From the IMG/VR virus record IMGVR_UViG_3300020165_000035, positions 1 to 45,296 of that record: a stretch of DNA of 45,296 nucleotides; one strand, given 5' to 3'. The notes beneath the pieces are model-generated. The model saw only the letters and a program-made list of their open reading frames with translations. It was not told the origin of the DNA and searched no databases. A program made the position numbers and the translations under genes. The DNA is from a virus. This document shows, in pieces, positions 9,367 to 18,896 of this stretch (position 1 is its first letter; each line of letters starts with the position of its first letter).

Positions 9367-11091
9367 TTATACTGTGCCAGTAACTTCTTCAAACTCAACA
9401 CCTGATCTAACTGCCACGAAATTAAGCGTGATAAAGTTGATCGAACGTGCGGGTTTGACAAAGATACTTGCCACAAAACGGTTGCTATCGATTACGTTTG
9501 CCGTGTTGTTTGTTTCGTCACAAACTACTCGGAAATCTGTAATCCCTCTTCGCCCTTGAATCTCTCGTAAGAAAGGTTCTACAATACCTACAAACTCTGA
9601 TCGAGTAAACTCGTCGTTGAACTCAAACAGAACATTTGATGATGCTGCTTTGATTGCTCTTTCAATTACAAGGAACAACCTACGAACATTGATTCTGTCA
9701 AACGCCGAAGGTCTTGACTCTTTGGTCTTGTCGCCGTATAATAGAATGCCCTGTCCTGGCAGATTAACAATTGGATTAATCCCTTTCTTGTATAAAAGAT
9801 CGCGCTTGCTTCTATCTGCATTCCACGCAAGAGAAGTAACACCAAAGTATTGTCCTCTTCGTTGTCCTGCGGGTGAGAACCATGGAGCAGATACTTGATC
9901 TGTCAATGCCATCAAACCAGCAGTAGAACTTGCAGCAGGAATCATTAAATACTGATCGTTATACTTATCGTATACTTTCAGAAAGTTATTATCGCAGATT
10001 AGATATGAAGATGGAGCATAATTTAAAGTACTAGCAAGAATTGCATTCGTAATATCTGTTGCGTTTGCTTGATTAAGAACAGCGTCTCTGCTTGGAGAAG
10101 TTACCACCACACAATCTTTTCTCGTTGAAGCAGCAATACCTACCATATAATCGACAACAGTTTTATGGTCTGCATCACTAACCATAGAAGGTGCGATGAG
10201 GAAGTCTACCGTAATGTTTTCTGGATCATTAAATGTATCGAAACCAGTTTGATAATCGCCAGTGTCTAACGCGGGTGATTGTACCCCTCCGGAAAGTGCC
10301 AGACTAGCAACCGCATTGCCTCCTGCACTAGCAAAAGATGCTGATAAAACACCAACATCGGTGTAATCAGTAATATCAGATGCTCTTACAAAGTTAGATT
10401 TGTTGTTTAATACATTAATTATGAAATTGTCTGTACCATCAGGAGTTTTAGCGTCTCCTGCTAAAGAAAGATAAGCAAATGATTCAAGGACAGTTCCTGG
10501 AACACCAGAAAATACACCGTCAGAGTCTATGACCAAAGCATGAACTTCATCTAGTGGATTAGTAAGACCAGAAGCATTTTTCACATAAGAAGAAGATCCG
10601 GGAGCAGTATCAAATTGATCTTGATATGCAGAATCCCATGAAGCAAAAGCAGTATCGGTAGTGCTTGCAGGGCAAAGTTTTACTGCTATGCTATTACCTG
10701 CGGCACCTGGATATTTTGCTAAAATTTCTTGTGTTAATAACCCTGATTTTTTGAAGTCCCAATCAACATCGTTTTTAATTAATGTAGCTGATCCAGCATG
10801 TGATGCGTTCACGGCATTTGTGTTTACTGTTCGAGTTACGTAAAGTGTGCTTGCATATTTAAGGAAGTAAGATGCTGATAAAAAATCAACAGCACTACTA
10901 TCTTTAATTAATGAGGGCGAACCAAACGCTTCTACTAATCCTGCTTCGTTACTAATTAAAATCGGTTGTTCAACTGGTCCCCAATTAAAGTCTCCCACAA
11001 ACGCTCCAGTAGAGGTATCGACTGCTGGCACTACGCCACTAAGATCGATTTCCTTTACGGTTATGTTTGGAGACGCGAATTGATTTGCCAT
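9367..11091 (-). CDS. 18: Contractile tail sheath protein gp18
   Basis: This 574-residue protein (T4 gp18 is 659) begins MANQFASPNITVKEIDLSG and has TGAFVGDFNWGPVEQPILISNE at residues about 28-49, the typical sheath N-terminal arm and first domain. The C-terminal sheath domain has RRLFLVIERAIKAAS, FEFNDEFTRSEFVGIVEPFLREIQGRRGITDFRVVCDETNN and SINFITLNFVAV, characteristic of T4-like and other contractile sheaths. Subunits polymerise around the gp19 tube and contract at infection. The variable middle is shorter than in T4. AAGGA precedes the ATG, and a late promoter lies 66 bases upstream. Confidence 0.97.
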   Translation of the reverse strand: MANQFASPNITVKEIDLSGVVPAVDTSTGAFVGDFNWGPVEQPILISNEAGLVEAFGSPSLIKDSSAVDFLSASYFLKYASTLYVTRTVNTNAVNASHAGSATLIKNDVDWDFKKSGLLTQEILAKYPGAAGNSIAVKLCPASTTDTAFASWDSAYQDQFDTAPGSSSYVKNASGLTNPLDEVHALVIDSDGVFSGVPGTVLESFAYLSLAGDAKTPDGTDNFIINVLNNKSNFVRASDITDYTDVGVLSASFASAGGNAVASLALSGGVQSPALDTGDYQTGFDTFNDPENITVDFLIAPSMVSDADHKTVVDYMVGIAASTRKDCVVVTSPSRDAVLNQANATDITNAILASTLNYAPSSYLICDNNFLKVYDKYNDQYLMIPAASSTAGLMALTDQVSAPWFSPAGQRRGQYFGVTSLAWNADRSKRDLLYKKGINPIVNLPGQGILLYGDKTKESRPSAFDRINVRRLFLVIERAIKAASSNVLFEFNDEFTRSEFVGIVEPFLREIQGRRGITDFRVVCDETNNTANVIDSNRFVASIFVKPARSINFITLNFVAVRSGVEFEEVTGTV

Positions 11092-11143
11092 AATCGTGTC
11101 CTTTTTTTCGTTTACCTATGATAAGAAAACATAATGCGGTATT

Positions 11144-11177
11144 AATCTCAATGCTTTTATTTATAACAATTGAGATT
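11144..11177. repeat. 9-bp inverted repeat enclosing a late promoter
   Basis: AATCTCAAT at 11144-11152 and ATTGAGATT at 11169-11177 are perfect inverted copies separated by 16 bases. The loop contains the late promoter octamer at 11158-11165, and the right arm touches the first base of the gp17 stop triplet. There is no T-tract after it on the minus strand, so it is not a standard terminator. It could be an mRNA end-stabilising hairpin or a cruciform-prone promoter. Confidence 0.55.
11158..11165 (-). promoter_or_regulatory. T4-type late promoter TATAAATA (gp18)
   Basis: Exact TATAAATA on the minus strand, 11 bases after the gp17 stop and 66 bases before the gp18 ATG. The context AATTGTTATAAATAAAA is identical over 17 bases to the promoter at 38876-38883. 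Strong separate expression fits the high copy number needed for sheath and tube. Confidence 0.75.
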
Positions 11178-12808
11178 TACCAATATTCCAAAGTGTCTAC
11201 TTCTGACCACACTTGCCATTGTTTTCTTTCCCAGTCTTCACGAGATTCTATTTCGTCGATAACATCGCTGCCATCATCTATAAAACCAAAAGGTACCACG
11301 TCTGCTTCAATTTGCTTCATACGTTCCTGATACATTAAATCTTTAAGATTAATGTCTGTCAAGTTATGGAAGAATTCCGTATGTATAAAGTACCCCATCA
11401 TGACCAAGTTCATCATAAGATCGTCATGGTTACCTTCGCTTGCCTCATAGGACTGACCTTTCAGAACAAAGGTAGAAATTTCCATGATGGTTTGCTCATC
11501 TACTATCTCTAATTTTCGAGACTCCATGAGATCTTTGATACCAGAACAACCGAGACGTTTAGTTCTTCGGTTCATCTCAACACCTATATGAGATGATTTT
11601 ATTGTTGATGATACGTGTACATTTTCATATTCGATGTCGTAGTATAAACCATTACAGACTACTGCACCCTGATCATTTGCTTCAATTACCACATATGCAT
11701 CATTGTAAACAGTCGCGTACTTATATATAATATTAGGGAAGAGTATTGGAGAGATAGTGTTGTTCCGGTACACAGCAACCTGTTTAAAGGGTCTGGTCGT
11801 TATGTCAATAACAGTGAACGTAGAATAGTCCTGTCCTCTTCCTTTCGAGACATCAACGGTCATGATGTACTCGTGACTCGGCCGAGTTTCATCGTAAACT
11901 AACATAAGACCACCCTCTAGTACCCGCAGGGGCGCTTTTGATCTTAACGACAAAAGTGTCTCTGCGTTTATTAGGGTGTCCCCTGTTCCGAAAAAAGTAT
12001 TACCAAATTCTTGATCGAATTGCAATTGCGAAGTGTTGGCAATTGTCATTTGTTTCCATGCTTCGTCTCGACTTGGAACGTCCCACCAATCTACTCGAAA
12101 GGATTTAAACTCGTTCGTTCCTTGCTCTGCTCCTTCCCAGATTTTGTGGAAAATGTTTCCGATACCGTTTGCCGTAGACGTGATAATAACCTTCGTGTCT
12201 TTACCGGAAGAGATAACCGGATAGGTGGAAGTATAGAATTCACCTGCTCGCTCAACAAAAGCAAACTCATCGAGATAGAGCAAATTAACAGACATACCAC
12301 GAATAGAAGACCCGCTGGTAGAAGCAGCAACAATCCTAGAATTATTAGAAAATTCAATAGACCCTTTGTTAAGAGATTTGCAACCGGGCTGCAAAAAGAA
12401 AGGAAGGTTCTCCAACATGAGAGTAACACGTCCAAGCATCTCTCTCGAAGTGGAACCTTTGTTTGCGAGGACTGCGATTGTTTTTTCGGGATTGAAGATT
12501 GCATACCAGAGTAAGTAGGCGACAGACGAAATAGATTTGCCACTCTGTCTACAAGCAAGAATAATAGTAAAACGATTGCTATTAAAATGCTCGAACATCT
12601 TTTCTTGATAGGGGTAAAGATCGAACGGAACGAGACCTTTATCGAGTGATATAATTTTGACATATGTTTCCGCAAAATACGAAGGACTTGCCATACACTT
12701 TGCATATTCTTGGACCTCCTCTGTGGTCCACTCCTGAACTACACCATCTCTTTTTACTAGTGAGTTATATTGATATGTTTCATTCTGCATTCGAATTGCT
12801 TGAGTCAA
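11177..12808 (-). CDS. 17: Terminase large subunit gp17 (packaging ATPase-nuclease)
   Basis: This 543-residue protein (T4 gp17 is 610) has the N-terminal ATPase motor with a Walker A-type CRQSGKS at residues 86-92, Walker B NLLYLDE ending at D180 with catalytic E181, and coupling motif TSTAN at 210-214. The C-terminal RNase H-like nuclease has D319 (TVDVSKGRG), E376 (VIEAND) and D462/D463 (HDDLMMN). It pumps DNA into the prohead through gp20 and cuts the concatemer. The start is a TTG at 12808, chosen because AGGTGA sits six bases upstream. The first in-frame ATG, at 12790, lacks a ribosome site. The gene overlaps the end of gp16, as the two genes also do in T4. Confidence 0.97.
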   Translation of the reverse strand: MTQAIRMQNETYQYNSLVKRDGVVQEWTTEEVQEYAKCMASPSYFAETYVKIISLDKGLVPFDLYPYQEKMFEHFNSNRFTIILACRQSGKSISSVAYLLWYAIFNPEKTIAVLANKGSTSREMLGRVTLMLENLPFFLQPGCKSLNKGSIEFSNNSRIVAASTSGSSIRGMSVNLLYLDEFAFVERAGEFYTSTYPVISSGKDTKVIITSTANGIGNIFHKIWEGAEQGTNEFKSFRVDWWDVPSRDEAWKQMTIANTSQLQFDQEFGNTFFGTGDTLINAETLLSLRSKAPLRVLEGGLMLVYDETRPSHEYIMTVDVSKGRGQDYSTFTVIDITTRPFKQVAVYRNNTISPILFPNIIYKYATVYNDAYVVIEANDQGAVVCNGLYYDIEYENVHVSSTIKSSHIGVEMNRRTKRLGCSGIKDLMESRKLEIVDEQTIMEISTFVLKGQSYEASEGNHDDLMMNLVMMGYFIHTEFFHNLTDINLKDLMYQERMKQIEADVVPFGFIDDGSDVIDEIESREDWERKQWQVWSEVDTLEYW

Positions 12809-13163
12809 TTTCTATCACCTTTTCATCTTCTACTTTATGTAGCAACCTTTGTAAGTCTGTTGTGCTACCGAGAAATACATTGTTATTGGTGATCTGCTTT
12901 GCTTGATTCTTGCTTGGTTCTAACATTTCTTTTTGTTTCTTATTCAGATCCATCAGTCTATCGTTGACATCAGATATGTTTTTGACCATACCTGATAACA
13001 CTTCAAACGCACGAGGGTGTTCTGATTCACGAGCAACTTCGATCATAAGATCAAGAGACTCTTTACCCTTCTCTATAAGTTCATAGTATGTAGCGCGAGA
13101 GTAATCGTAGTCATACTCTACTTTTTCTTCGGGTGTTTTTTTATCTTTATCGTGGTTTTTCAT
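12780..13163 (-). CDS. 16: Terminase small subunit gp16
   Basis: This 127-residue, highly charged and mainly helical protein (T4 gp16 is 164) starts with KNHDKDKKTPEEKVEYDYDYSRATYYELIEKG. It then has two long amphipathic helices, EKGKESLDLMIEVARESEHPRAFEVLSGM and KNISDVNDRLMDLNKKQKEML, the central coiled-coil region that forms the small-terminase ring. A Gly-Ser-Thr segment (NNNVFLGSTTDLQRLL) follows, as in T4-like gp16. It regulates gp17 and helps select DNA for packaging. Its ATG shares bases with the TAA of the preceding gene (TAATG at 13163), and its 3' end overlaps gp17. Confidence 0.9.
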   Translation of the reverse strand: MKNHDKDKKTPEEKVEYDYDYSRATYYELIEKGKESLDLMIEVARESEHPRAFEVLSGMVKNISDVNDRLMDLNKKQKEMLEPSKNQAKQITNNNVFLGSTTDLQRLLHKVEDEKVIEIDSSNSNAE

Positions 13164-14383
13164 TATGATGGACCATCCGATGCTTCTACTTTATGTTCAA
13201 AATTTCCAGTCAGGACAGTTGTTCCGGTTCCCAGAACCCCCGAGTATTGTTTGATAGTATATTTAACGTAGTTTGTGATCGCAGAGGAACCAGCACCAGA
13301 ACCATCGCCCGTTCCACCTTCGGCTCTGGTTGCTTGTAGTCTAACGATATCACTCAATTGAATCCACGTATTTGCTGTGGATTGTGTCCAAGAAGTTGCT
13401 ACACCTCCTTTTAGAACTTCATAAGCGTCACCTGCCACAGAACCTCTTGTAGAGCTTGTTAATATCGTTAAACCAGAATTCTCATAAACTTGGAACAAAA
13501 TTTGATAACTATCTCCAAAAATAGAATTTTGAGTGCTAGACCAGTTATTTCCTGTATCAAGAGCAGGAGTAATGGTCTCCACGTTTTCAGTCCCAAATCC
13601 AGTACTCTGTATAGCAGTCGAACCATTTCTTAAGAAATCTATTTGAGAAGTTGTGGTACACCCAAGGAACGGATTGTTAGTAAACCTTCTATGTCTAACT
13701 AATGTAGGATCGAATGCGAATGTGAGTGCTGTAGGATCATCTGCCACAGTAATCGTTGCAGTGGTTGCTACTTCAGTTCCGCCAGTCACAGCATCAAACA
13801 ATTTACCAGTAAATTGTTCACCATCATCTACACCGTCTGCGCCTCCTGCTCCCGCAAGTGTCACATCAACAGTGGCAGGAGAGAATGATGTTCCATTCCA
13901 TGTAACAGTAGTTCTTGCAGTCGCACCATTACCAGGAGGATCAGCAGTAAAGTCAGCATTAGACGTGGTGCCATGAGTGATATTGAAGTAATATGTTTGT
14001 GCGGCAGACCCTGCTGCTTCACCGAATGTAAAGGTAACAGTATTGCCTTCTGTGGGTGTCGTAGTACTGGGCGTAACAGTCGGAGCATTTGCAGGAATAA
14101 CTGTGCCATCTATTACATTAAAAGAATGAGTTTGTTTTCCGATATAACTAGCATTGGTTGCTACTTCTAAAACATATCCCCTTGTTCCGCTGGTAGCATT
14201 TTCTTCCACTTCTAATTCTATACTAGAATTTCTAGTACCGTCCGTGGTTTCAGTTCCGCTGTCTCTGCTCGGAAAATCTACTGCTATATTTCCGCCGGTG
14301 CCATTAACAATTCTCCAATACAGCGTAGATGCATTGGGCATATTTGAATGAAGCACACTAAATTGATATGTTGGATTAGCCAT
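13163..14383 (-). CDS. Ig/Calx-beta-like virion protein (406 aa)
   Basis: The protein consists of beta-sandwich-like units and nothing else visible. Residues about 1-95 carry YQFSVLHSNMPNASTLYWRIVNGTGG and end in a VIDGTV linker. Residues about 95-215 form a clear Calx-beta-like unit, PTEGNTVTFTFGEAAGSAAQTYYFNITHGT ending in TATITVADDP. The C-terminal part, 220-406, is another Gly/Thr/Ser-rich domain ending in GNFEHKVEASDGPS. It has no signal peptide. It lies between gp15 and gp16, where T4 has no gene, and is probably a decoration or adhesion protein of the neck or tail. TAATG coupling to gp16 and a 13-base gap from the gene before suggest one operon. The exact role is unknown. Confidence 0.75.
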   Translation of the reverse strand: MANPTYQFSVLHSNMPNASTLYWRIVNGTGGNIAVDFPSRDSGTETTDGTRNSSIELEVEENATSGTRGYVLEVATNASYIGKQTHSFNVIDGTVIPANAPTVTPSTTTPTEGNTVTFTFGEAAGSAAQTYYFNITHGTTSNADFTADPPGNGATARTTVTWNGTSFSPATVDVTLAGAGGADGVDDGEQFTGKLFDAVTGGTEVATTATITVADDPTALTFAFDPTLVRHRRFTNNPFLGCTTTSQIDFLRNGSTAIQSTGFGTENVETITPALDTGNNWSSTQNSIFGDSYQILFQVYENSGLTILTSSTRGSVAGDAYEVLKGGVATSWTQSTANTWIQLSDIVRLQATRAEGGTGDGSGAGSSAITNYVKYTIKQYSGVLGTGTTVLTGNFEHKVEASDGPS

Positions 14384-14396
14384 AGTATCTTATCTA

Positions 14397-17300
14397 TTAC
14401 TGTTCATAAGTTGCTGTCATAGTGACAGTTATGGCATCTAAAAGATCTAGTGTTGTGCCATCTCTTATACTAAGAGTGCCGAACACATTGCCATTTGCTT
14501 GCGTAAGTGATTCGTCCCGCGAGACCCAAACATGACTACCGCTTGCGTCTAACCATGATCCGGTGGTGCCTGAAAATAATGCCGATGATGAACCGTCGAG
14601 ATCGAATCTGATATCGTAATCGCTTGACGATCCTGCAAGCAACCATGTTCTGGTGATCGGAAGGTTGCTACTACCGAAACCGGTGCTTGTATCAGTGAAT
14701 CTGAAATCACCGTCTGATAGAGAGTTCCAACTAAATGTAACTTCTGCTTTGTCCGGTCCAGGTGCAGGTCCGGATTGCGCAGCAGCATTTACTTGTGCGC
14801 CAAGATCAACCAAAGTCGTTGCTCCTCCATCATTAATCTCAGTAGGACCAGAAACACTATTGATTGCTGCTGCCTGATCTGTAATAGTCACAGTTTGTTG
14901 TGGTGCTGAATTACCGTAAGTATCACCAACCGCATCGATGGTGACATTTTCGTCCCCTTGATATACAGGATCGCTTATTACACTGTAATTCTTTGTTACC
15001 GTACCGCTACCCGAAGTAAATTCTGCTGCGGTGATTGCAAAATTACCAGCGGTGACCCTGTTCGAAGCAGTGCCCGTAATTGTAACCGTAACATCTTCAT
15101 ACGAACCACCGTTTACTTCCGTTGCTACAATAGTATATTCTATTGGGAAACCTTCTGTTACCGGCGTATTGGTTGACGCAGTGTAAGTAACAGTAGGAAC
15201 AGCATCAGTAATATCAACCGTATCGGATTGACCACCCGCAGTCAAAGTTAGAGTTTCGTTTTCAATCGCAACATTATCATAGACAGCAGTGACATCAATA
15301 AATCCACTGTTACTGCCACCCATTGTAATGTTTCCAGTCAATGCTACATCAATATCTGCTGCTTGAACACCTGTAATTGTATATGGAACAAGAGTACCGT
15401 TTGGAATATTGGTGCCCGAAAGGGTGAACCTAGCAACACCGCCTTGTTCTGCAATACTTGATACATTGAACGATCCAGCATTGTAAACAGTTGCAGCATC
15501 TACAAGACTAAACGTATCACTTGTTCCAGTTCCAGAAATTGTAATCGTCTGTGGACCTTCATAAACATCACTAGAAGTCGTGGTAGGACTGATTGTAACC
15601 ACACCGCTATTAGATGCAAATGTAGCAGCAGTAATAGTAGTCGATCCAACATTAGCACGTGTATCACCAGTAATCTCATATGCAAAATCCGCATAAGTGG
15701 CGGTGTTCTGTAATGTTTGAGTGACAGTGAAACTGTAACCATCGCCTTCTGTTACGGTTGTAGCAACCATGTCGATTACATTAGTTCTTACTATTCCTGC
15801 TTCATTGACGGTAACTGTTTGTTGTGCTGTTTGACCACTGTCATCACCAGTAACGGTGAACGTCCAAACTTCGGGACCAACAAACCCTGTGTTTTCTGTT
15901 GTACCGACAACAACGTCATCATAAGTCGGTGCGGTAAAGTCACCACTCGAAGCACTAGCACGTCCTTGAGTATCTCCGGTCAATGCCCAACTAACGGTTT
16001 CGCCAACAGAATTGGTTACACTCAAATCTAGTGTTATGTCATTGCCTTCCGTTACAGGTGAGGCAATAGTCAATCCATATGTTGGAACAAGGTCTGTCAA
16101 ATCGAATTCAACTGTATCTTGTATTCCTGTGCTCTGACCTGTAACCGTAATGGTGATAGTCTGAGTCTCCTCTTCCGTTGCAAGAACAGTTGTAGGAAGA
16201 TTTAGATTTGCATAACTTGATCCGTTCCAGACGAAAGTTCCTCCAGCAACACTGTATCTTCCAGTGCCATCATCTTCAATTGCGTAGTCTACATTTTCTC
16301 CAACAGAGTTAGTAACATTCAAACCAATAACAACAGTGCTACCTTCTGTGTATGATCCTGCCGAGGTTAAAACTTCATATACAGGAACAACATCAGTAAT
16401 CGAAGAGTCGAAGGTTGCTATCGCGGCACCGCCAACAGTATCGGAAACATTCACAGTGAATGCTTGTGTGCCTTCCGGAGGAAGTTGATCTAAGACAGCA
16501 GTAAGATCCATGGTGGATGTCATGATCATGGTATCGCCGCCAGCAGTAATACTAGCAGCAGTTGTGCCTACTGTCAAGGTTGATCGTGAACCTGTCCTTG
16601 GAACAGAAGAAAAATCTGCGTCTTCTGCCCCAGTAACCCACCAATAATAAGTTGTTCCGGGCGCAGTATTCTTTCGAGTAAATGTCCACGAACCAGATGC
16701 TCCTTCTGATATAGCAGTAGGTCCGGTGATTACAGCAGCACTAGGAGCAGCATCAACCATGTTAAAAGTATTCGTAGATATTTGAGCAGGAACATCGTGG
16801 TTTGTAATTCTAATCGTTGAAGTTTGTGTTCCTCTATAATACCCATCTACTGTGGTTGCAGATAATGTTGGTGTTTGCGATGCTGCATTAAAAGCAATTC
16901 TTCCGCTGGTAGTTGTAATTCTTCCATCCAAGTCATCAAGGATTTCCCAAAGCACTCCATCAGAGGTAAGTGTTTCTGTGCTTTGATTGTAAAAATAATC
17001 ACCGTTTGGATTGTGTTCGTTTGTTACAGTGATTGTCGGAACAATAGAACCGCCCTCAGTAATATTATTTTGAGAAACAGCATACTGTGGATAAACCGAA
17101 GTGTCCTTAATTGTAATCAACTGTCCTTGCTGAACTGATTCTTCTTGTGTTGGTGTTAAATTGTCTAAACCAGTAGCAGGAGGTTGTAAGTATGCAAGAA
17201 GTTCAACTGTATTCGCATCGTTATGATAATCACTGTAAGATGCTGGTCCTACTAAGAAAACACGAAAAGTTTGATCCCCTTCTGTTATATAATCTTTTTT

Positions 17301-18887
17301 AGGATATACTGTAAAACTTGCAGCATTTGATGATACTACAATAGGTTGTCTGTTATTAAATCCAAAGGCATTGGGTTGTGCAGCATCCCAGTCGTTTGGA
17401 TTTGCAGTCAAATTAGCATCTGCGACCTGATTTATTCCGCTGCTAGTATTTTCGTCTGTTAGATAGTAATAAATGGTTCCATCTGGTAAATTAGTTCCTG
17501 TTATGTTAATTGAAGTACCAACAGAACCAACTTCGTTGACTTCCGTAGTAGATACGATGTAATGAACATCTGCAATACCATATAAGTTATCAAGTACTTC
17601 ATTTCTTACAGGAGCATTACACCAATCCAGTATATGAATCCTATATGTTTCTAAACCTTCTGCTGCTAAAAAGAAATCGTTTGCTATTTGAAACGAAAGC
17701 GATCCAGAAGTAGGGGTGTCGTAAACTTTACCAGGAACATCAGCAGGAGGAGTCGAACCCAATTCAGTTTTAACGGTTACTTCTAAATCTTCCCAACCTC
17801 CTGTAACTGTAAACGCTGTCAATGCAGGAAGATCAGAAGTAATACCATCAGACAATTGAATAGTGTTTGTACCACCGCCTACAACAGATACGATACTAGT
17901 ACCACGAAAAATCCCTGGACCTGTGATATCAAATCCTTCCCAACCAGTCGGATCAGAATTGATTGACAGTATTCGATCTCCTTTGGTAGCAAAACTTGAT
18001 GCTTCAATGGAAGGAGTATGTGTCTCTATCTGTGGAGGTACCACAACAAAGTCATCATCTACCGTCGATACATGTTCTAAGTACCATTTATATGTTCCGG
18101 GATATAGGTAGGTTTGTTCGGTTGCTCCTGCTCCATTCAACGAGGTTCCTGCACCTACGGTGTAAGTAACAGTAATACCTTCTGGCACAGGTTCATGTGA
18201 TGGCGCGAGAGTTATAACTGGTGATTCTAATGTAGTAGTTTCGCCAGAACCCTGCGAGGTCAGGTTCAAATCAGCAACACTTTCTAACAACACCTCTCCA
18301 CCCAAATACATACCGGCAGGATGAACAAATAATTTAAATAATTTTTTCCATTCGTTTACTGGAATTCCAGCACGAACAAGAATAGCAAACGTCTGATAGA
18401 GTTTATCATTAGTGATATATCTTAATGACGATGGACCAATTTTAGATATCAACGACGAAGGATTGTTTTCATCGGCAATAAGAAAAACGTTTTCTTTGGT
18501 ATAGATTACTTCTGGATCAAGGTTAAAGAAAGATCTGAAAAACCATTCGATAGAATATTTAGAACCCTTTGCACGAAACAACACACTAGAAAAGTTTGCT
18601 GCTGCCCGTTTGTCACCAGACCCTTCGAAGTAACTTCCACCTAACAACAACTCATCTTCGATAAAGTTAAGAAGCGTCAGGTCTGTTTCGGTAATATCAC
18701 GCGCAGCAAATAAATGATTCAACAACTCAGTTGCGTCATATTGGTTTTGCCATTCGTAATATCTTTCTAAAAGATTGATAAACTTTGGGTATGACGAACC
18801 AAAATGTTCAGGCAAAACGTTTTCAATATGCACATCACGCAGATTGATTCTTCGTCTTTTCTTGTCTATGAAATTATCGTGTGCCAT
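14397..18887 (-). CDS. Giant virion protein: conserved N-terminal domain plus Ig/Calx-beta-like chain (1496 aa)
   Basis: Residues 1 to about 210 are a compact helical domain: NVLPEHFGSSYPKFINLLERYYEW, then ITETDLTLLNFIEDELLLGGSYFEG, RAKGSKYSIEWFFRSFFNLDPEVIYTKE and KLFVHPAGMYLGGEVLLE. I recall this domain from structural proteins of marine T4-like phages. The remaining 1280 or so residues are a chain of roughly a dozen units of about 100 residues, each with a TEGxxxxxxLxVTN-type opening, a GTTYYW or VDYAI strand and a closing DxVPTY linker. These resemble Calx-beta and Ig-like domains. The N-terminal domain probably anchors the protein to the tail or neck while the chain projects outward. No clear ribosome site is visible, and the gene starts nine bases after gp15, so coupling is likely. 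Confidence 0.8.
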   Translation of the reverse strand: MAHDNFIDKKRRRINLRDVHIENVLPEHFGSSYPKFINLLERYYEWQNQYDATELLNHLFAARDITETDLTLLNFIEDELLLGGSYFEGSGDKRAAANFSSVLFRAKGSKYSIEWFFRSFFNLDPEVIYTKENVFLIADENNPSSLISKIGPSSLRYITNDKLYQTFAILVRAGIPVNEWKKLFKLFVHPAGMYLGGEVLLESVADLNLTSQGSGETTTLESPVITLAPSHEPVPEGITVTYTVGAGTSLNGAGATEQTYLYPGTYKWYLEHVSTVDDDFVVVPPQIETHTPSIEASSFATKGDRILSINSDPTGWEGFDITGPGIFRGTSIVSVVGGGTNTIQLSDGITSDLPALTAFTVTGGWEDLEVTVKTELGSTPPADVPGKVYDTPTSGSLSFQIANDFFLAAEGLETYRIHILDWCNAPVRNEVLDNLYGIADVHYIVSTTEVNEVGSVGTSINITGTNLPDGTIYYYLTDENTSSGINQVADANLTANPNDWDAAQPNAFGFNNRQPIVVSSNAASFTVYPKKDYITEGDQTFRVFLVGPASYSDYHNDANTVELLAYLQPPATGLDNLTPTQEESVQQGQLITIKDTSVYPQYAVSQNNITEGGSIVPTITVTNEHNPNGDYFYNQSTETLTSDGVLWEILDDLDGRITTTSGRIAFNAASQTPTLSATTVDGYYRGTQTSTIRITNHDVPAQISTNTFNMVDAAPSAAVITGPTAISEGASGSWTFTRKNTAPGTTYYWWVTGAEDADFSSVPRTGSRSTLTVGTTAASITAGGDTMIMTSTMDLTAVLDQLPPEGTQAFTVNVSDTVGGAAIATFDSSITDVVPVYEVLTSAGSYTEGSTVVIGLNVTNSVGENVDYAIEDDGTGRYSVAGGTFVWNGSSYANLNLPTTVLATEEETQTITITVTGQSTGIQDTVEFDLTDLVPTYGLTIASPVTEGNDITLDLSVTNSVGETVSWALTGDTQGRASASSGDFTAPTYDDVVVGTTENTGFVGPEVWTFTVTGDDSGQTAQQTVTVNEAGIVRTNVIDMVATTVTEGDGYSFTVTQTLQNTATYADFAYEITGDTRANVGSTTITAATFASNSGVVTISPTTTSSDVYEGPQTITISGTGTSDTFSLVDAATVYNAGSFNVSSIAEQGGVARFTLSGTNIPNGTLVPYTITGVQAADIDVALTGNITMGGSNSGFIDVTAVYDNVAIENETLTLTAGGQSDTVDITDAVPTVTYTASTNTPVTEGFPIEYTIVATEVNGGSYEDVTVTITGTASNRVTAGNFAITAAEFTSGSGTVTKNYSVISDPVYQGDENVTIDAVGDTYGNSAPQQTVTITDQAAAINSVSGPTEINDGGATTLVDLGAQVNAAAQSGPAPGPDKAEVTFSWNSLSDGDFRFTDTSTGFGSSNLPITRTWLLAGSSSDYDIRFDLDGSSSALFSGTTGSWLDASGSHVWVSRDESLTQANGNVFGTLSIRDGTTLDLLDAITVTMTATYEQ

Positions 18888-18896
18888 AGTTTATAT

